NCBI RefSeq assembly: GCF_006438825.1
Contig: NZ_RCZP01000004.1
Span: 124,001 to 188,000 of the forward strand
DNA length: 64,000 nt
DNA from: Muricoccus nepalensis
GTDB lineage: Bacteria; Pseudomonadota; Alphaproteobacteria; Acetobacterales; Acetobacteraceae
Direction of reading: 5' to 3'
Shown: positions 27,863-36,275 of the stretch, piece by piece
How the letters are laid out: each line of letters starts with the position of its first letter
How positions within the stretch are numbered: the first letter of the stretch is position 1
Translations under genes and position numbers: made by a program
Notes under the pieces: generated by a model
The model's database searches: none
What the model was told of the DNA's origin: nothing
The model's input: the letters and a program-made list of their open reading frames with translations, nothing else

Positions 27863-27986
27863 GACGCTCATGCTCGACGTTCCCCGACTTACCGCGCCGC
27901 CGCGCCACGCCCCGTCGCGTTCCGGCCCCGCCCGGCCTGGGCCCTCCCGGCCCGGCCCGACCGTTCCCGCCGCCGGAGGACCCGGC

Positions 27987-28556
27987 GTGAAGCGCCACGG
28001 CTTCGCGGAGATCGCGGCCGGGGCGGTGGTGCTGCTCGCGGCGGTGCTGTTCCTCGCCTATGCCGTGACGAATTCCGGTCGCTCCGCCGCGGGCGGCGGG
28101 CTGGTGCTGACGGCGCGCTTCGACCGGATCGACGGGCTGGCGGCGGGCGCGGACGTGCGGATCGCCGGCGTGAAGGTCGGCAGCGTGACCGGCCAGCGGA
28201 TCGACCCCGCCACCTTCCTCGCGGTGCTGACGCTGAACGTCGACCAGGGGCTGCACCTGCCCGAGGACAGCTCCGCCGAGATCACCTCCGAGGGGCTGCT
28301 GGGCGGCAAGTACGTGGCCCTGGTGCCCGGCGGCAGCGACCGGAACTTGGCGAGCGGGGGCGAGGTGAAGATCACCCAGTCCGCTGTCAGCCTCGAGAGC
28401 CTGCTCGGGCGCTTCATCTTCTCGGTGACGGAGCTGGCGGGGAACCAGGCGCAGCGCGCGGGCTCCGGCAGCCCGGCGCCGGCGCCGGCCGCGGCACCCC
28501 CCGCCGCCGGCGCAGCCCCGGCGGCGCGGCCGCCCGCGGCCGGCCGGCCGCGGTGA
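27987..28556 (+). CDS. MlaD/MCE-domain lipid-transport protein
   Basis: This 189-aa protein has one N-terminal transmembrane helix (AEIAAGAVVLLAAVLFLAYAV) and a periplasmic MCE domain. Recognisable motifs are ARFDRIDGLAAGADVRIAGVKVG and ITSEGLLGGKYVALVPGG. MlaD hexamers form the periplasmic ring of the Mla system that returns phospholipid from the outer to the inner membrane. The C-terminal 35 residues are Ala/Pro-rich. Start GTG 27987 has CGGAGGA at 27974-27980; earlier in-frame starts read Arg/Pro-rich non-conserved sequence. No mlaE or mlaF gene is nearby. Its stop overlaps the next start as GTGA. Confidence 0.9.
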   Translation: MKRHGFAEIAAGAVVLLAAVLFLAYAVTNSGRSAAGGGLVLTARFDRIDGLAAGADVRIAGVKVGSVTGQRIDPATFLAVLTLNVDQGLHLPEDSSAEITSEGLLGGKYVALVPGGSDRNLASGGEVKITQSAVSLESLLGRFIFSVTELAGNQAQRAGSGSPAPAPAAAPPAAGAAPAARPPAAGRPR

Positions 28557-28792
28557 ACACCGGGCCAAGCGCCGACCCGCTGGCGCCGCCCGAGCGCTGG
28601 CCGGGCGCGGACGGGCAGCCGCTCTCCTGCCGGGAGAAGCTGAAGGTGCTGGCGGAGAACCACGCCGAGGCGGCGCAGGTGCTGCGCGACGCCTTCGAGG
28701 ACGCGGTGCTGATGGGCGTGGACGAGGCGGCGATGCGGCGCGTGCTGACCGATCTCGTGGCCGCGCTGCCGAGCCCGAGGCGCCCGGCGTGA
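28553..28792 (+). CDS. Small conserved-context protein of unknown function, 79 aa
   Basis: I do not recognise this family. The protein is soluble, with a Pro-rich first third and then a helical region (CREKLKVLAENHAEAAQVLRDAFEDAVLMG). It is held between mlaD and the DUF2155 gene by GTGA overlaps at both ends, strong evidence that it is translated and made stoichiometrically with them. A role in the envelope functions of its neighbours is only an inference. Confidence 0.75.
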   Translation: MNTGPSADPLAPPERWPGADGQPLSCREKLKVLAENHAEAAQVLRDAFEDAVLMGVDEAAMRRVLTDLVAALPSPRRPA

Positions 28793-29184
28793 GGCGCGCC
28801 CTGCCCCTCCTCCTGCTGGCGCTCGCCCTTTCCGGGCCGGCGCTCGCGCAAGGGTCGGACCAGGGGCCGCCGGCGGAGGCGGGATGGGTGCGCAAGCGGA
28901 GCGCGCAGCTGCAGGCGCTGGACAAGGTGACGGCCCGGATCACGGTGCTGGACGCGGTGGTCGGGCAGCCCGTGCGCTTCGGCTCGCTGACCGTGACGGT
29001 GCGGGCCTGCAACGCCCGCCCGCCGGACGAGGTGCCGGACGCCGCCGCCTATATCGAGGTGCGCGACGACCTTCTCCCGGCGGCCTCGCCGCTGGCCTTC
29101 CGGGGCTGGATGCTCGCCAACGCGCCGGCCGCTCACATGTTGGAGCACCCGGTCTACGATCTGCGGATCCTTGATTGCCGCTGA
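28789..29184 (+). CDS. Exported DUF2155 protein
   Basis: This 131-aa protein has a signal peptide (RALPLLLLALALSGPALAQ). The DUF2155 core follows: ITVLDAVVGQPVRFGSLTVTVRAC, then YIEVRDD and FRGWMLANAPAAHMLEHPVYDLRILDC. Two Cys bracket the core and could form a disulfide. The family is alphaproteobacterial and uncharacterised, usually found beside NDUFA12 and aat. GTG 28789 overlaps the preceding stop. Confidence 0.9.
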   Translation: MRRALPLLLLALALSGPALAQGSDQGPPAEAGWVRKRSAQLQALDKVTARITVLDAVVGQPVRFGSLTVTVRACNARPPDEVPDAAAYIEVRDDLLPAASPLAFRGWMLANAPAAHMLEHPVYDLRILDCR

Positions 29185-29249
29185 CGCGGCGCGGGGTCAC
29201 GGTCGTCGGGGCGGCCGCTTGCTGGTGGACCGCGGAGGCCGGAGGCGCG

Positions 29250-30005
29250 ATGAACGACAGATCTGAGGGCGCGGCGATCCACGGCCCCGTCCTGCCCGGC
29301 CGCGACGCCGCGCTCTTCCTCGACATGGACGGCACGCTGCTCGAGATCGCCGCGCGCCCGGACGACGTGATCGTGCCGCCCGAGCTGCCGGGGCTGCTCA
29401 CGCGGCTGCAGGGCGTGCTCGGCGGGGCCGTGGCGGTGGTCACGGGGCGCGGGCTGGCGGTGGCGCGCGGCTATGCCGGGGTAGCCAGCCTGCCGATCGG
29501 CGCCGAGCACGGGGCGGTGCTGGACCCCGCCCTGCCCGGCGCCGTGCCCCTGCCGGTGCCGCCGCCCGAGTGGCGCCGCGCGGCCGACGCCTTCGCGGCG
29601 GAGCGGCCGGGCACGCTGGCCGAGCACAAGACGCACGGCTTCGTCCTTCACTTCCGCCTGCGGCCGGAGGCAGGGCCGGAGGCGCTGGCGCTGCTGGCGG
29701 CGCTGCTGCGGGAGGACGCGCGGGGCTTCCACGTCGTGCCCGCGCACGCGGCGGTGGAGCTACGGCCAGTGGACGCGGACAAGGGAGGCGCGGTGCGGCG
29801 GCTGATGGCGGTCGCGCCCTTCCGCGGGCGGCGCCCGATCTTCATCGGCGACGACGTCACCGACGAGGACGGCATGGCCGCCTGCGCGGAGTACGGCGGC
29901 TACGGGCTGCGCGTGCCCGACGACTTCGCCGGCCGCCCGGCACTGGTGCGCGCCTGGCTCGGGCGGGTCGCCGCCTCTCTGGAAGGTGACGGGCGCGGGG
30001 GCTGA
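29250..30005 (+). CDS. otsB: Trehalose-6-phosphate phosphatase
   Basis: OtsB dephosphorylates trehalose-6-phosphate in the second step of trehalose synthesis. At 251 aa it has HAD motif I FLDMDGTLLEI near residue 23, the substrate-cap segment EHKTHGFVLHFR, and ADKGGAV with its conserved Lys. HAD motif IV, GDDVTDEDGM, is near residue 203. Start ATG 29250 is preceded by GGAGG at 29241-29245; the frame extends upstream into the DUF2155 gene but without OtsB-like sequence. It precedes otsA by 209 bases on the same strand. Trehalose protects against drying and osmotic stress. Confidence 0.95.
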   Translation: MNDRSEGAAIHGPVLPGRDAALFLDMDGTLLEIAARPDDVIVPPELPGLLTRLQGVLGGAVAVVTGRGLAVARGYAGVASLPIGAEHGAVLDPALPGAVPLPVPPPEWRRAADAFAAERPGTLAEHKTHGFVLHFRLRPEAGPEALALLAALLREDARGFHVVPAHAAVELRPVDADKGGAVRRLMAVAPFRGRRPIFIGDDVTDEDGMAACAEYGGYGLRVPDDFAGRPALVRAWLGRVAASLEGDGRGG

Positions 30006-30214
30006 GCGCCCCCCAATTTCCCCTTGGCAACCGCGACTTTCTTGGGCTGTTCCTGGAAGATGGCGGAAATGGGGAGGGGTTGGACGATGGATGCACGACC
30101 CCCCGGACGCAGCGGGCCATCGGCCCCGCCCCGCGGCATCGGTTCGGCGGGAGGGCAGGCCTGGATCACGGCGCGCCTCCCTCGCCCCGTGCCGGCGGGC
30201 TTGCAGGAGATCGG

Positions 30215-31750
30215 ATGATGGGACGGCTCGTGATCGTCTCGAACCGCGTCGCGGTGCCGCGCCGTGGCGAGGCCGCGGCGGCGGGCGGGCTCGCGGTCGC
30301 GCTGAAGGACGCCTTCAGCAGCCGCGGCGGGCTCTGGTTCGGGTGGAGCGGCAATGTGTCGGAGAACCCGCCGGACGTGGTGCGCCACGCGCGGCGCGGC
30401 GGCGTGGACTACGCGGTCATCGACCTCTCGCAGGAGGCCTATGACGGCTTCTACGCGGGCTACGCGAACTCGGCGCTCTGGCCGATGTTCCACTTCCGCC
30501 TCGGGCTGCTGAGCTACGACCGCGACCAGGCGGAGTGCTACCGCGCGGTGAACCGGCGCTACGCCGAGAAGCTGATGGAGATGCTGCGCCCGGACGACAC
30601 GATCTGGGTGCACGACTACCAGATGATCCCGGTCGGCGCCGAGCTGCGGGCGATGGGGTCGCGCCACCGCATCGGCTACTTCCACCACATCCCCTTCCCG
30701 CCCTGGGCTGTCTTCTCGGCGATGCCGGGCGCGGAGGACCTCATCCGCGACCTGCTGGCCTACGACCTCGTGGGGGTTCAGACCTACCGCGACCTCGCCG
30801 GGCTGGCGGACTGCATGGCGCAGGGCACGGGGATGAAGATGCGTGCGGGCGGCGAGGTCCGCTTCCGGGGCCGGCGGATCCGGCTGCGGGCCTTCCCCAT
30901 CGGCATCGCGACCGACGAATTCGCGGCGGTCGCGGCGCGCAGCGCGGCGGAGCCGGAGTCGCAGCGGCTGGTGACGAGCCTCGCGGGGCGCGCGCTCATC
31001 ATCGGGGCGGAGCGACTCGACTACACCAAGGGCCTGCCGGAGCGGCTGAAGGCCTTCGGCGCGCTGCTGCACCGCTTCCCCGAGTACCGCAGCAAGGTGA
31101 CCTACCTGCAGGTGGCCGCGCGCTCGCGCGAGGATGTGGAGAGCTACAAGGACCTCAAGCGCGAGATCGAGCATCTCGCGGGCTGCATCAACGGCGAGTA
31201 CGCGGACGCGGACTGGACGCCCGTGCGCTATGTCGGGCGCGCCGTGCCGCGCGACACGCTGGCGGGCTACTACCGCGCGGCGCAGGTCGGGCTGGTGACG
31301 CCGCTGCGGGACGGGATGAACCTCGTCGCGAAGGAGTACGTCGCGGCGCAGGACCCGGAGGATCCGGGCGTGCTCGTGCTGTCGCGCTTCGCGGGCGCGG
31401 CGGAGGAGATGCCGGAGGCGCTGCCCGTGAACCCGCTGGACGCGGTCGGCATGGCGGAGGCGCTGAAAACGGCGCTCTGCATGCCGCTCGGCGAGCGGCG
31501 CGAGCGGCACGCGGCGATGCTGCGGCGCCTGCGCGAGAACACCGTGGGCGGCTGGTCGAAGGCCTTCCTCGACGTGCTCGAGGGGCACGACACGGCGGAG
31601 GCGCCGCCCTCCCGCGCGGCGGCGCTCGCGGTGTTTCAGGCGCAGCTGATGGCGCGCAACGCCTCGACCTCGGCGGTCAGCTCCTCGGAGGAGATGGTGG
31701 GCCGCCAGGTCGCGGACCTGTCCACCGCGAGGGAGAGGCGGTTCCTGTAG
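30215..31750 (+). CDS. otsA: Alpha,alpha-trehalose-phosphate synthase (UDP-forming)
   Basis: OtsA (GT20) joins UDP-glucose and glucose-6-phosphate. Motifs are SNRVAVP near residue 9 with the GGL loop at about 24-26, HDYQMIP at 133-139, ERLDYTKG at 266-273, and the UDP-glucose site TPLRDGMNLVAKEYVA. At 511 aa it is longer than the usual 460-490. The extra roughly 40 C-terminal residues overlap the aat gene on the other strand by 115 bases. Ribosome site GCAGGAG lies at 30203-30209; ATG 30218 is an alternative start. UDP-glucose would come from galU, in this window. Confidence 0.96.
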   Translation: MMGRLVIVSNRVAVPRRGEAAAAGGLAVALKDAFSSRGGLWFGWSGNVSENPPDVVRHARRGGVDYAVIDLSQEAYDGFYAGYANSALWPMFHFRLGLLSYDRDQAECYRAVNRRYAEKLMEMLRPDDTIWVHDYQMIPVGAELRAMGSRHRIGYFHHIPFPPWAVFSAMPGAEDLIRDLLAYDLVGVQTYRDLAGLADCMAQGTGMKMRAGGEVRFRGRRIRLRAFPIGIATDEFAAVAARSAAEPESQRLVTSLAGRALIIGAERLDYTKGLPERLKAFGALLHRFPEYRSKVTYLQVAARSREDVESYKDLKREIEHLAGCINGEYADADWTPVRYVGRAVPRDTLAGYYRAAQVGLVTPLRDGMNLVAKEYVAAQDPEDPGVLVLSRFAGAAEEMPEALPVNPLDAVGMAEALKTALCMPLGERRERHAAMLRRLRENTVGGWSKAFLDVLEGHDTAEAPPSRAAALAVFQAQLMARNASTSAVSSSEEMVGRQVADLSTARERRFL

Positions 31751-32304
31751 TCGGCCTGGGGGATCTCCTCCGCGCCGAAGCGGGCGAGGTGGTCGTTCAG
31801 GAACTGCGTGTCGAGCAACGTGAAGCCGCCGAGGCGCAGGCGAACGACGAGATGGACGAGCGCCACCTTCGAGGCGTCGTCGGCGCGGGAGAACATGCTC
31901 TCGCCGAAGAAGGCGGCGCCGATGCGGATGCCGTAGAGGCCGCCGACGAGGGCGCCGTCCTGCCGCACCTCGATGGAGTGCGCGTTGCCCATGCGCGCCA
32001 GGGCGTTGAAGAGGCCTTCGATCTCCGGGTTGATCCAGCTGTCCTCGCGGCCGGGCGCCGGGGCGGCGCAGCCGGCGAGGACGCCCGGGAAGTCGGTGTC
32101 GGCGGTGACCTCGAAACGACCGGACAGCACGGCCTTGCGCAGGCTGCGCGGCAGGTGGAAGCGGTCCAGCGGCAGGACGCCGCGCATCTTCGGGTCGAGC
32201 CAGTAGAGGCGGCCGGATTGCCGGCCCTCGGCCATCGGGAAGAGGCCCGCGCGGTAGGCGCGGAGGACGAGGTCGGGCGTGATGGGCAGCGCGCGGCGGC
32301 TCAT
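31636..32304 (-). CDS. aat: Leucyl/phenylalanyl-tRNA--protein transferase
   Basis: Aat adds Leu or Phe to proteins with N-terminal Lys or Arg, creating N-degrons recognised by ClpS-ClpA, both encoded in this window. The 222-aa protein contains RAYRAGLFPMAE, LYWLDPKMRGVLPLDRFHLPRSL, SWINPEIEGLFNALARMGNAHSIEV, GGLYGIRIGAAFFGESMFS and DTQFLNDHLARFGA, all signature stretches. The last roughly 38 codons lie antisense to the end of otsA. It follows accC on the same strand after 110 bases. Confidence 0.95.
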   Translation of the reverse strand: MSRRALPITPDLVLRAYRAGLFPMAEGRQSGRLYWLDPKMRGVLPLDRFHLPRSLRKAVLSGRFEVTADTDFPGVLAGCAAPAPGREDSWINPEIEGLFNALARMGNAHSIEVRQDGALVGGLYGIRIGAAFFGESMFSRADDASKVALVHLVVRLRLGGFTLLDTQFLNDHLARFGAEEIPQADYRNRLSLAVDRSATWRPTISSEELTAEVEALRAISCA

Positions 32305-32414
32305 CGGCGGGGCCGCCGGCCGGGCCGGGTCGCGACAGGGATGGAATCCGCGCGGTGCCGCATGGCGGCAGGATAGGCCGGGGCGGGGCGCGGCGCCAAG
32401 CGCGCCCTCCCCGG

Positions 32415-33773
32415 CTAGTCGGCCGGCGTGTGCTGCGCCACGAAGCGCTCGAGCCAGTGGATCGTGTAGTCGCCCGAGGCGAACTCGGGGTCCTCCATGA
32501 TGAGCTGGTGGAGCGGGATGGTCGTGCGGATGCCGTCCACGACCATCTCGGTCAGGGCGCGGCGGCAGCGGGCGATGGCCTCCGCGCGCGTGGCGCCGTG
32601 GACGATGAGCTTGGCGACGAGGCTGTCGTAGTGCGGCGGCACCGCGTAGCCGGCGTAGAGCGCGCTGTCGATCCGCACGCCGAGGCCACCGGGAGCGTGG
32701 TAGGCGTTCACGCGGCCGGGGCTTGGCGCGAAGGTCACGGGGTCCTCGGCGGTGATGCGGCACTCGATGGCATGGCCGTTGAAGCGCACGTCGCGCTGCT
32801 CGTAGCCGAGCGGCTCGCCGGCGGCGACGCGGATCTGCTCGCGCACGAGGTCGACGCCGCAGACCATCTCGGTCACGGGGTGCTCGACCTGCAGGCGGGT
32901 GTTCATCTCGATGAAGGCGAACTGCTCGTCCTGGTAGAGGAACTCGAGCGTGCCGGCGCCGCGGTAGCCGAGCTGCTTGAGCGCGTTGGTCACGGTCTCG
33001 CCGAGCGCGTCGCGGGCGGCGGCGGTGAGCGCGGGGCTGCCCGCCTCCTCCACCAGCTTCTGGTGGCGGCGCTGGAGGGAGCAGTCGCGCTCGCCGAAAT
33101 GCACGACGTTGCCGTGGGTGTCGGCCATGATCTGCATCTCGATGTGGCGGGGCCGGTCGAGATACTTCTCCATGTAGACGCTGTCGTCGCCGAAGGCGGC
33201 CTTGGCCTCGGTGCGGGCGACGCGCCAGGCTTCCTCGAGCTCGTCCTCGTTGCGGGCGACCTTCATGCCGCGCCCGCCGCCGCCGGCGGCGGCCTTGATC
33301 AGGACGGGGTACTTGATCTCGTCGGCGATCTCGCGGGCCTCGTCGACGGAGGCGAGGGCGCCGGGCGAGCCGGGGACGAGCGGCACGCCGAGGCGGCGCA
33401 TGGCGTCCTTGGCGGCGATCTTGTCGCCCATGATGCGGATGTGCTCGGCCGTCGGGCCGATGAAGGCCATGCCGTGGGCCTCCACCATCTCGGCGAAGCG
33501 GGCGTTCTCGGAGAGGAAGCCGTAGCCGGGGTGGATGGCCTCGGCGCCGGTGATCGTGGCCGCGGAGAGGATGGCGGCGGCGTTGAGGTAGCTGTCGCGC
33601 GCGGAGGGCGGGCCGATGCAGACGCTCTCGTCGGCCAGGCGCACGTGCATCGCGGTGTCGTCGGCGGTGGAGTGCACGGCGACGGTGCGGATGCCCATCT
33701 CCTGGCAGGCGCGGTGGATGCGGAGCGCGATCTCGCCCCGGTTGGCGATGAGGATCTTGTTGAAGGGGGGCAC
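32415..33773 (-). CDS. accC: Acetyl-CoA carboxylase biotin carboxylase subunit
   Basis: AccC carboxylates the biotin of AccB using ATP and bicarbonate, the first step of fatty acid synthesis. At 452 aa it has NKILIANRGEIALRIHRAC, GYGFLSENARFAE, the ATP-grasp loop KAAAGGGGRGMK, EMNTRLQVEHPVTE and GWAIECR-like GHAIECRI. The start is GTG 33773, seven bases after accB, preceded by its ribosome site; the open frame further upstream runs back into accB. It is part of an aroQ-accB-accC transcript. Confidence 0.96.
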   Translation of the reverse strand: MPPFNKILIANRGEIALRIHRACQEMGIRTVAVHSTADDTAMHVRLADESVCIGPPSARDSYLNAAAILSAATITGAEAIHPGYGFLSENARFAEMVEAHGMAFIGPTAEHIRIMGDKIAAKDAMRRLGVPLVPGSPGALASVDEAREIADEIKYPVLIKAAAGGGGRGMKVARNEDELEEAWRVARTEAKAAFGDDSVYMEKYLDRPRHIEMQIMADTHGNVVHFGERDCSLQRRHQKLVEEAGSPALTAAARDALGETVTNALKQLGYRGAGTLEFLYQDEQFAFIEMNTRLQVEHPVTEMVCGVDLVREQIRVAAGEPLGYEQRDVRFNGHAIECRITAEDPVTFAPSPGRVNAYHAPGGLGVRIDSALYAGYAVPPHYDSLVAKLIVHGATRAEAIARCRRALTEMVVDGIRTTIPLHQLIMEDPEFASGDYTIHWLERFVAQHTPAD

Positions 33774-33780
33774 GCGGCGG

Positions 33781-34251
33781 CTACTCGATGACCAGCAAGG
33801 GCTCGCCAAATTCCACGGGCGTGCCGCTCTCGATGAGGATGCGCGTGACGGTGCCGGCGCGGGGCGCCTTGATCTGGTTGAAGGTCTTCATCGCCTCGAT
33901 GAGGAGGACCGTCTGGCCCTGGGCGACGCGGGCGCCGAGCGTGATGAAGGGCGCGGCGCCGGGCTCGGGCGCGAGGTAGGCGACGCCGACCATGGGCGAG
34001 GCGACCGCGCCGGGGGTGGCGGCGGTGACCTCCTCGCTGGCCGTCGTCGGCACGCCGGCGGGCGCCTCGGCCGGCGCGGCGGCGAGGGCCGGCGCGGCGG
34101 CGACGGTCTGCACGACCTGCTGCACGGGCGCGCTGCGGGCCACGCGGATGCGGCTCTCGTTCTGGACCAGCTCGATCTCGCTGAGGTCGGTCTCGCGAAG
34201 GATCTTGGCCAGGGCGCGGATCGCGTCCGGGTCGAAGGAAAGGCCGCTCAT
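33781..34251 (-). CDS. accB: Acetyl-CoA carboxylase biotin carboxyl carrier protein
   Basis: AccB carries the biotin used by acetyl-CoA carboxylase. The 156-aa protein has an N-terminal helix pair (IRALAKILRETDLSEIELV), an Ala/Pro-rich linker (about residues 45-75) and a C-terminal biotinyl domain. The biotinylated Lys122 sits in EAMKTFNQI, the variant common in alphaproteobacteria in place of EAMKM. ATG 34251 overlaps the aroQ stop as ATGA. Confidence 0.96.
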   Translation of the reverse strand: MSGLSFDPDAIRALAKILRETDLSEIELVQNESRIRVARSAPVQQVVQTVAAAPALAAAPAEAPAGVPTTASEEVTAATPGAVASPMVGVAYLAPEPGAAPFITLGARVAQGQTVLLIEAMKTFNQIKAPRAGTVTRILIESGTPVEFGEPLLVIE

Positions 34252-34703
34252 GCCGTCTCGTCCTGTCCGATGATGCCGGCGATCGCGCGCAGGCCGAGGG
34301 CGTAGCCGCCGACGCCCAGGCCGCAGATCACGCCCACCGCGGCGCGGGAGACGTAGGAGAGATGCCGGAAGGCCTCCCGCCGGTGAATGTTGGTGATATG
34401 GACCTCGACCACCGGCAGGTCCACCGCCAGCAGCGCGTCCATCAGCGCGATGGAGGTATGCGAGTAGCCCGCGGGGTTGATGAGGATGCCGGCGGCGCGG
34501 CCGCGGCATTCCTGCACCCAGGAGATCAGCTCGCCCTCGAGGTTCGTCTGGCGGAAGTCGATGGCCAGGCCGAGCTCCTCGGCGGCCTCGGCGCAGAGGG
34601 CCTCGACGTCGTCGAGCGTCGCCGAGCCGTACTTCTCCGGCTCGCGCGTGCCGAGGAGGTTGAGGTTGGGGCCGTTCAGGACGGCGATCAGCGGGGGTTC
34701 CAA
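34248..34703 (-). CDS. aroQ: 3-dehydroquinate dehydratase, type II
   Basis: AroQ converts 3-dehydroquinate to 3-dehydroshikimate in the shikimate pathway. At 151 aa it is a typical type II enzyme, with NGPNLNLLGTREPEKYG (catalytic Arg and Tyr), NPAGYSHTSIAL, and EVHITNIHRRE with the catalytic His. The start appears to be TTG 34703: no ATG or GTG lies near, and the strand NLNLLG must begin within a dozen residues. It leads the accB-accC-aat group. Confidence 0.95.
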   Translation of the reverse strand: MEPPLIAVLNGPNLNLLGTREPEKYGSATLDDVEALCAEAAEELGLAIDFRQTNLEGELISWVQECRGRAAGILINPAGYSHTSIALMDALLAVDLPVVEVHITNIHRREAFRHLSYVSRAAVGVICGLGVGGYALGLRAIAGIIGQDETA

Positions 34704-34863
34704 GGGCTTTGTTCCGGTTTGCCCCGGATCGGCCCGGGTTGCTGGCCGGGCGGGCTAGCATGGGGCGAGGGGCGCGCGCAAACCCGCCCTTCCGATGCGC
34801 GCCCGGGCCGCAACCCGCGCCCGGGCTGCCGGGTTCAAGACCTGAACCGGCGAGGAGGCAGCC

Positions 34864-35166
34864 ATGACGAAGAAGAAGAGCGACCACGGGGGCGACGACG
34901 ACCGCGTGACCAACCGCGGCACGGTGAAGGGCCACCACCCGGACCCCGACGTCAACGTGCCCGAGGGCGGCGCGGCCGAGGCGCCGAAGGAGGCCCGCGG
35001 CGCCATGAAGGGCGCGACCTCGACGGCCGAGGACGGGAACGCGGGCACGGGCGGCACGAGCGGCGCGACCGTCGGCAAGCGCGAGCAGGAGCAGGCGGCC
35101 GCGGCGGGCGCGGCGGGCGCGGAGAAGACGCAGAGCGGCCGCGGCCACCGCAAGCACGAGGACTGA
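34864..35166 (+). CDS. Small disordered hydrophilic protein, 100 aa
   Basis: I do not recognise this family. The protein is made almost only of Lys, Glu, Asp, Gly, Ala, Thr, Ser and His. It has no hydrophobic core, aromatic residues are absent, and it looks intrinsically disordered, like hydrophilin or desiccation-related proteins. A clear ribosome site (GGCGAGGAGG) before ATG 34864 supports expression. It stands alone between divergent aroQ and thiS, with about 160 bases upstream for a promoter. Confidence 0.75.
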   Translation: MTKKKSDHGGDDDRVTNRGTVKGHHPDPDVNVPEGGAAEAPKEARGAMKGATSTAEDGNAGTGGTSGATVGKREQEQAAAAGAAGAEKTQSGRGHRKHED

Positions 35167-35202
35167 GGGGCACCCCTTCAACGAGCCACCGGCGCATGCC
35201 AC

Positions 35203-35427
35203 ATGCGCCGGACCATGCACGGCCCCATTCGCATCACCGTCAACGGGGAGGCCCGCGACCTGCCGGCCTCCCTGCCCTTGTCCGACTTCCTGGCGGGCGC
35301 GGGGCTCGACACGCGCAAGGTGGCGGTGGAGCGGAACGAGGAGATCGTTCCGCGCTCCGCCTACGCGACGACGCGGCTGGAGCCCGGGGACGCCCTGGAG
35401 ATCGTGCATTTCATCGGAGGGGGCTGA
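35203..35427 (+). CDS. thiS: Sulfur carrier protein ThiS
   Basis: ThiS is the ubiquitin-like sulfur carrier for thiazole synthesis. The 74-aa protein (70 aa if the Met at 35215 is used, which fits the family length better) has [36 protein letters not shown] and [13 protein letters not shown], ending in the required Gly-Gly. It lies five bases before thiG. No TPP riboswitch could be recognised upstream. Confidence 0.94.
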   Translation: MRRTMHGPIRITVNGEARDLPASLPLSDFLAGAGLDTRKVAVERNEEIVPRSAYATTRLEPGDALEIVHFIGGG

Positions 35428-35431
35428 GGCC

Positions 35432-36238
35432 ATGGACGGGGTAGTCGACGGGGCCGTCGCGGCCGGCGATGATTCCTGGGAGGTGGCCGGGCGCCGGTTC
35501 CGCTCCCGCCTCGTGGTCGGGACCGGGCGCTACAAGTCGCTCGAGGAAACGGCGGCGGCGATCGAGGCTTCGGGCGCGGAGATGGTGACCGTCGCGGTGC
35601 GGCGGGTGAACCTCTCCGATCCCGGCGCGCCCATGCTGCAGGATTTTGTGCCGCCGGACCGCTACACCTACCTGCCCAACACGGCCGGCTGCCACACGGC
35701 GAAGGAGGCGGTGCGGACGCTGCGCCTGGCGCGGGAGGCCGGGGGCTGGAACCTTGTGAAGCTCGAGGTGCTCGGGCCGCCTCCCTTCCTCTATCCCGAC
35801 ATGCCCGCGACCTTTGAGGCGGCGGAGGCCCTGATCAAGGACGGCTTCCAGGTCATGGTCTATTGCGCGGATGACCCGCTGGCGGCGAAGCGGTTGGAGG
35901 AGATGGGCTGCGTCGCGGTGATGCCGCTCGGCGCGCCGATCGGCTCGGGGCTCGGCCTGTCCAATCCCTTCATGCTGCGCTCCATCATCGAGAACGCGGG
36001 CGTGCCGGTGCTGGTCGATGCCGGGATCGGGACGGCGAGCGAGGCGGCCCAGGCGATGGAGCTCGGCTGCGACGCGGTGCTGCTCAACTCCGCCATCGCC
36101 CACGCGAAGGACCCGGTGCGCATGGCGCGGGCGATGCGTGCGGGGGTGGAGGCGGGGCGGCACGCCTTCCTCGCCGGGCGGATGCCGCGGAACTACGCGG
36201 CGGATGCCTCGAGCCCGATGAGCGGGCTGATCCGCTAG
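35432..36238 (+). CDS. thiG: Thiazole synthase
   Basis: ThiG forms the thiazole phosphate ring of thiamine from deoxyxylulose 5-phosphate, dehydroglycine and ThiS thiocarboxylate. The 268-aa TIM-barrel protein contains [14 protein letters not shown], the catalytic Lys in NLVKLEVLG (about residue 110), [28 protein letters not shown] and [17 protein letters not shown]. It is coupled closely to thiS. Other thiazole genes such as thiO/thiH and thiF are not present here. Confidence 0.96.
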   Translation: MDGVVDGAVAAGDDSWEVAGRRFRSRLVVGTGRYKSLEETAAAIEASGAEMVTVAVRRVNLSDPGAPMLQDFVPPDRYTYLPNTAGCHTAKEAVRTLRLAREAGGWNLVKLEVLGPPPFLYPDMPATFEAAEALIKDGFQVMVYCADDPLAAKRLEEMGCVAVMPLGAPIGSGLGLSNPFMLRSIIENAGVPVLVDAGIGTASEAAQAMELGCDAVLLNSAIAHAKDPVRMARAMRAGVEAGRHAFLAGRMPRNYAADASSPMSGLIR

Positions 36239-36275
36239 GGGGAAGGTCCCCTCCCCTACCGCGGCGCCGGGCGGC

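Noticed and set aside
30024-30218. 64-codon frame ending in an ATGA overlap with otsA
   Set aside because: It has a poor start and composition without structure; the overlap alone is not enough, and no lipobox, helix or motif supports it.
34704-35202. TPP riboswitch before thiS
   Set aside because: The region holds the disordered-protein gene, and the short gap before thiS lacks the conserved TPP-binding cores.
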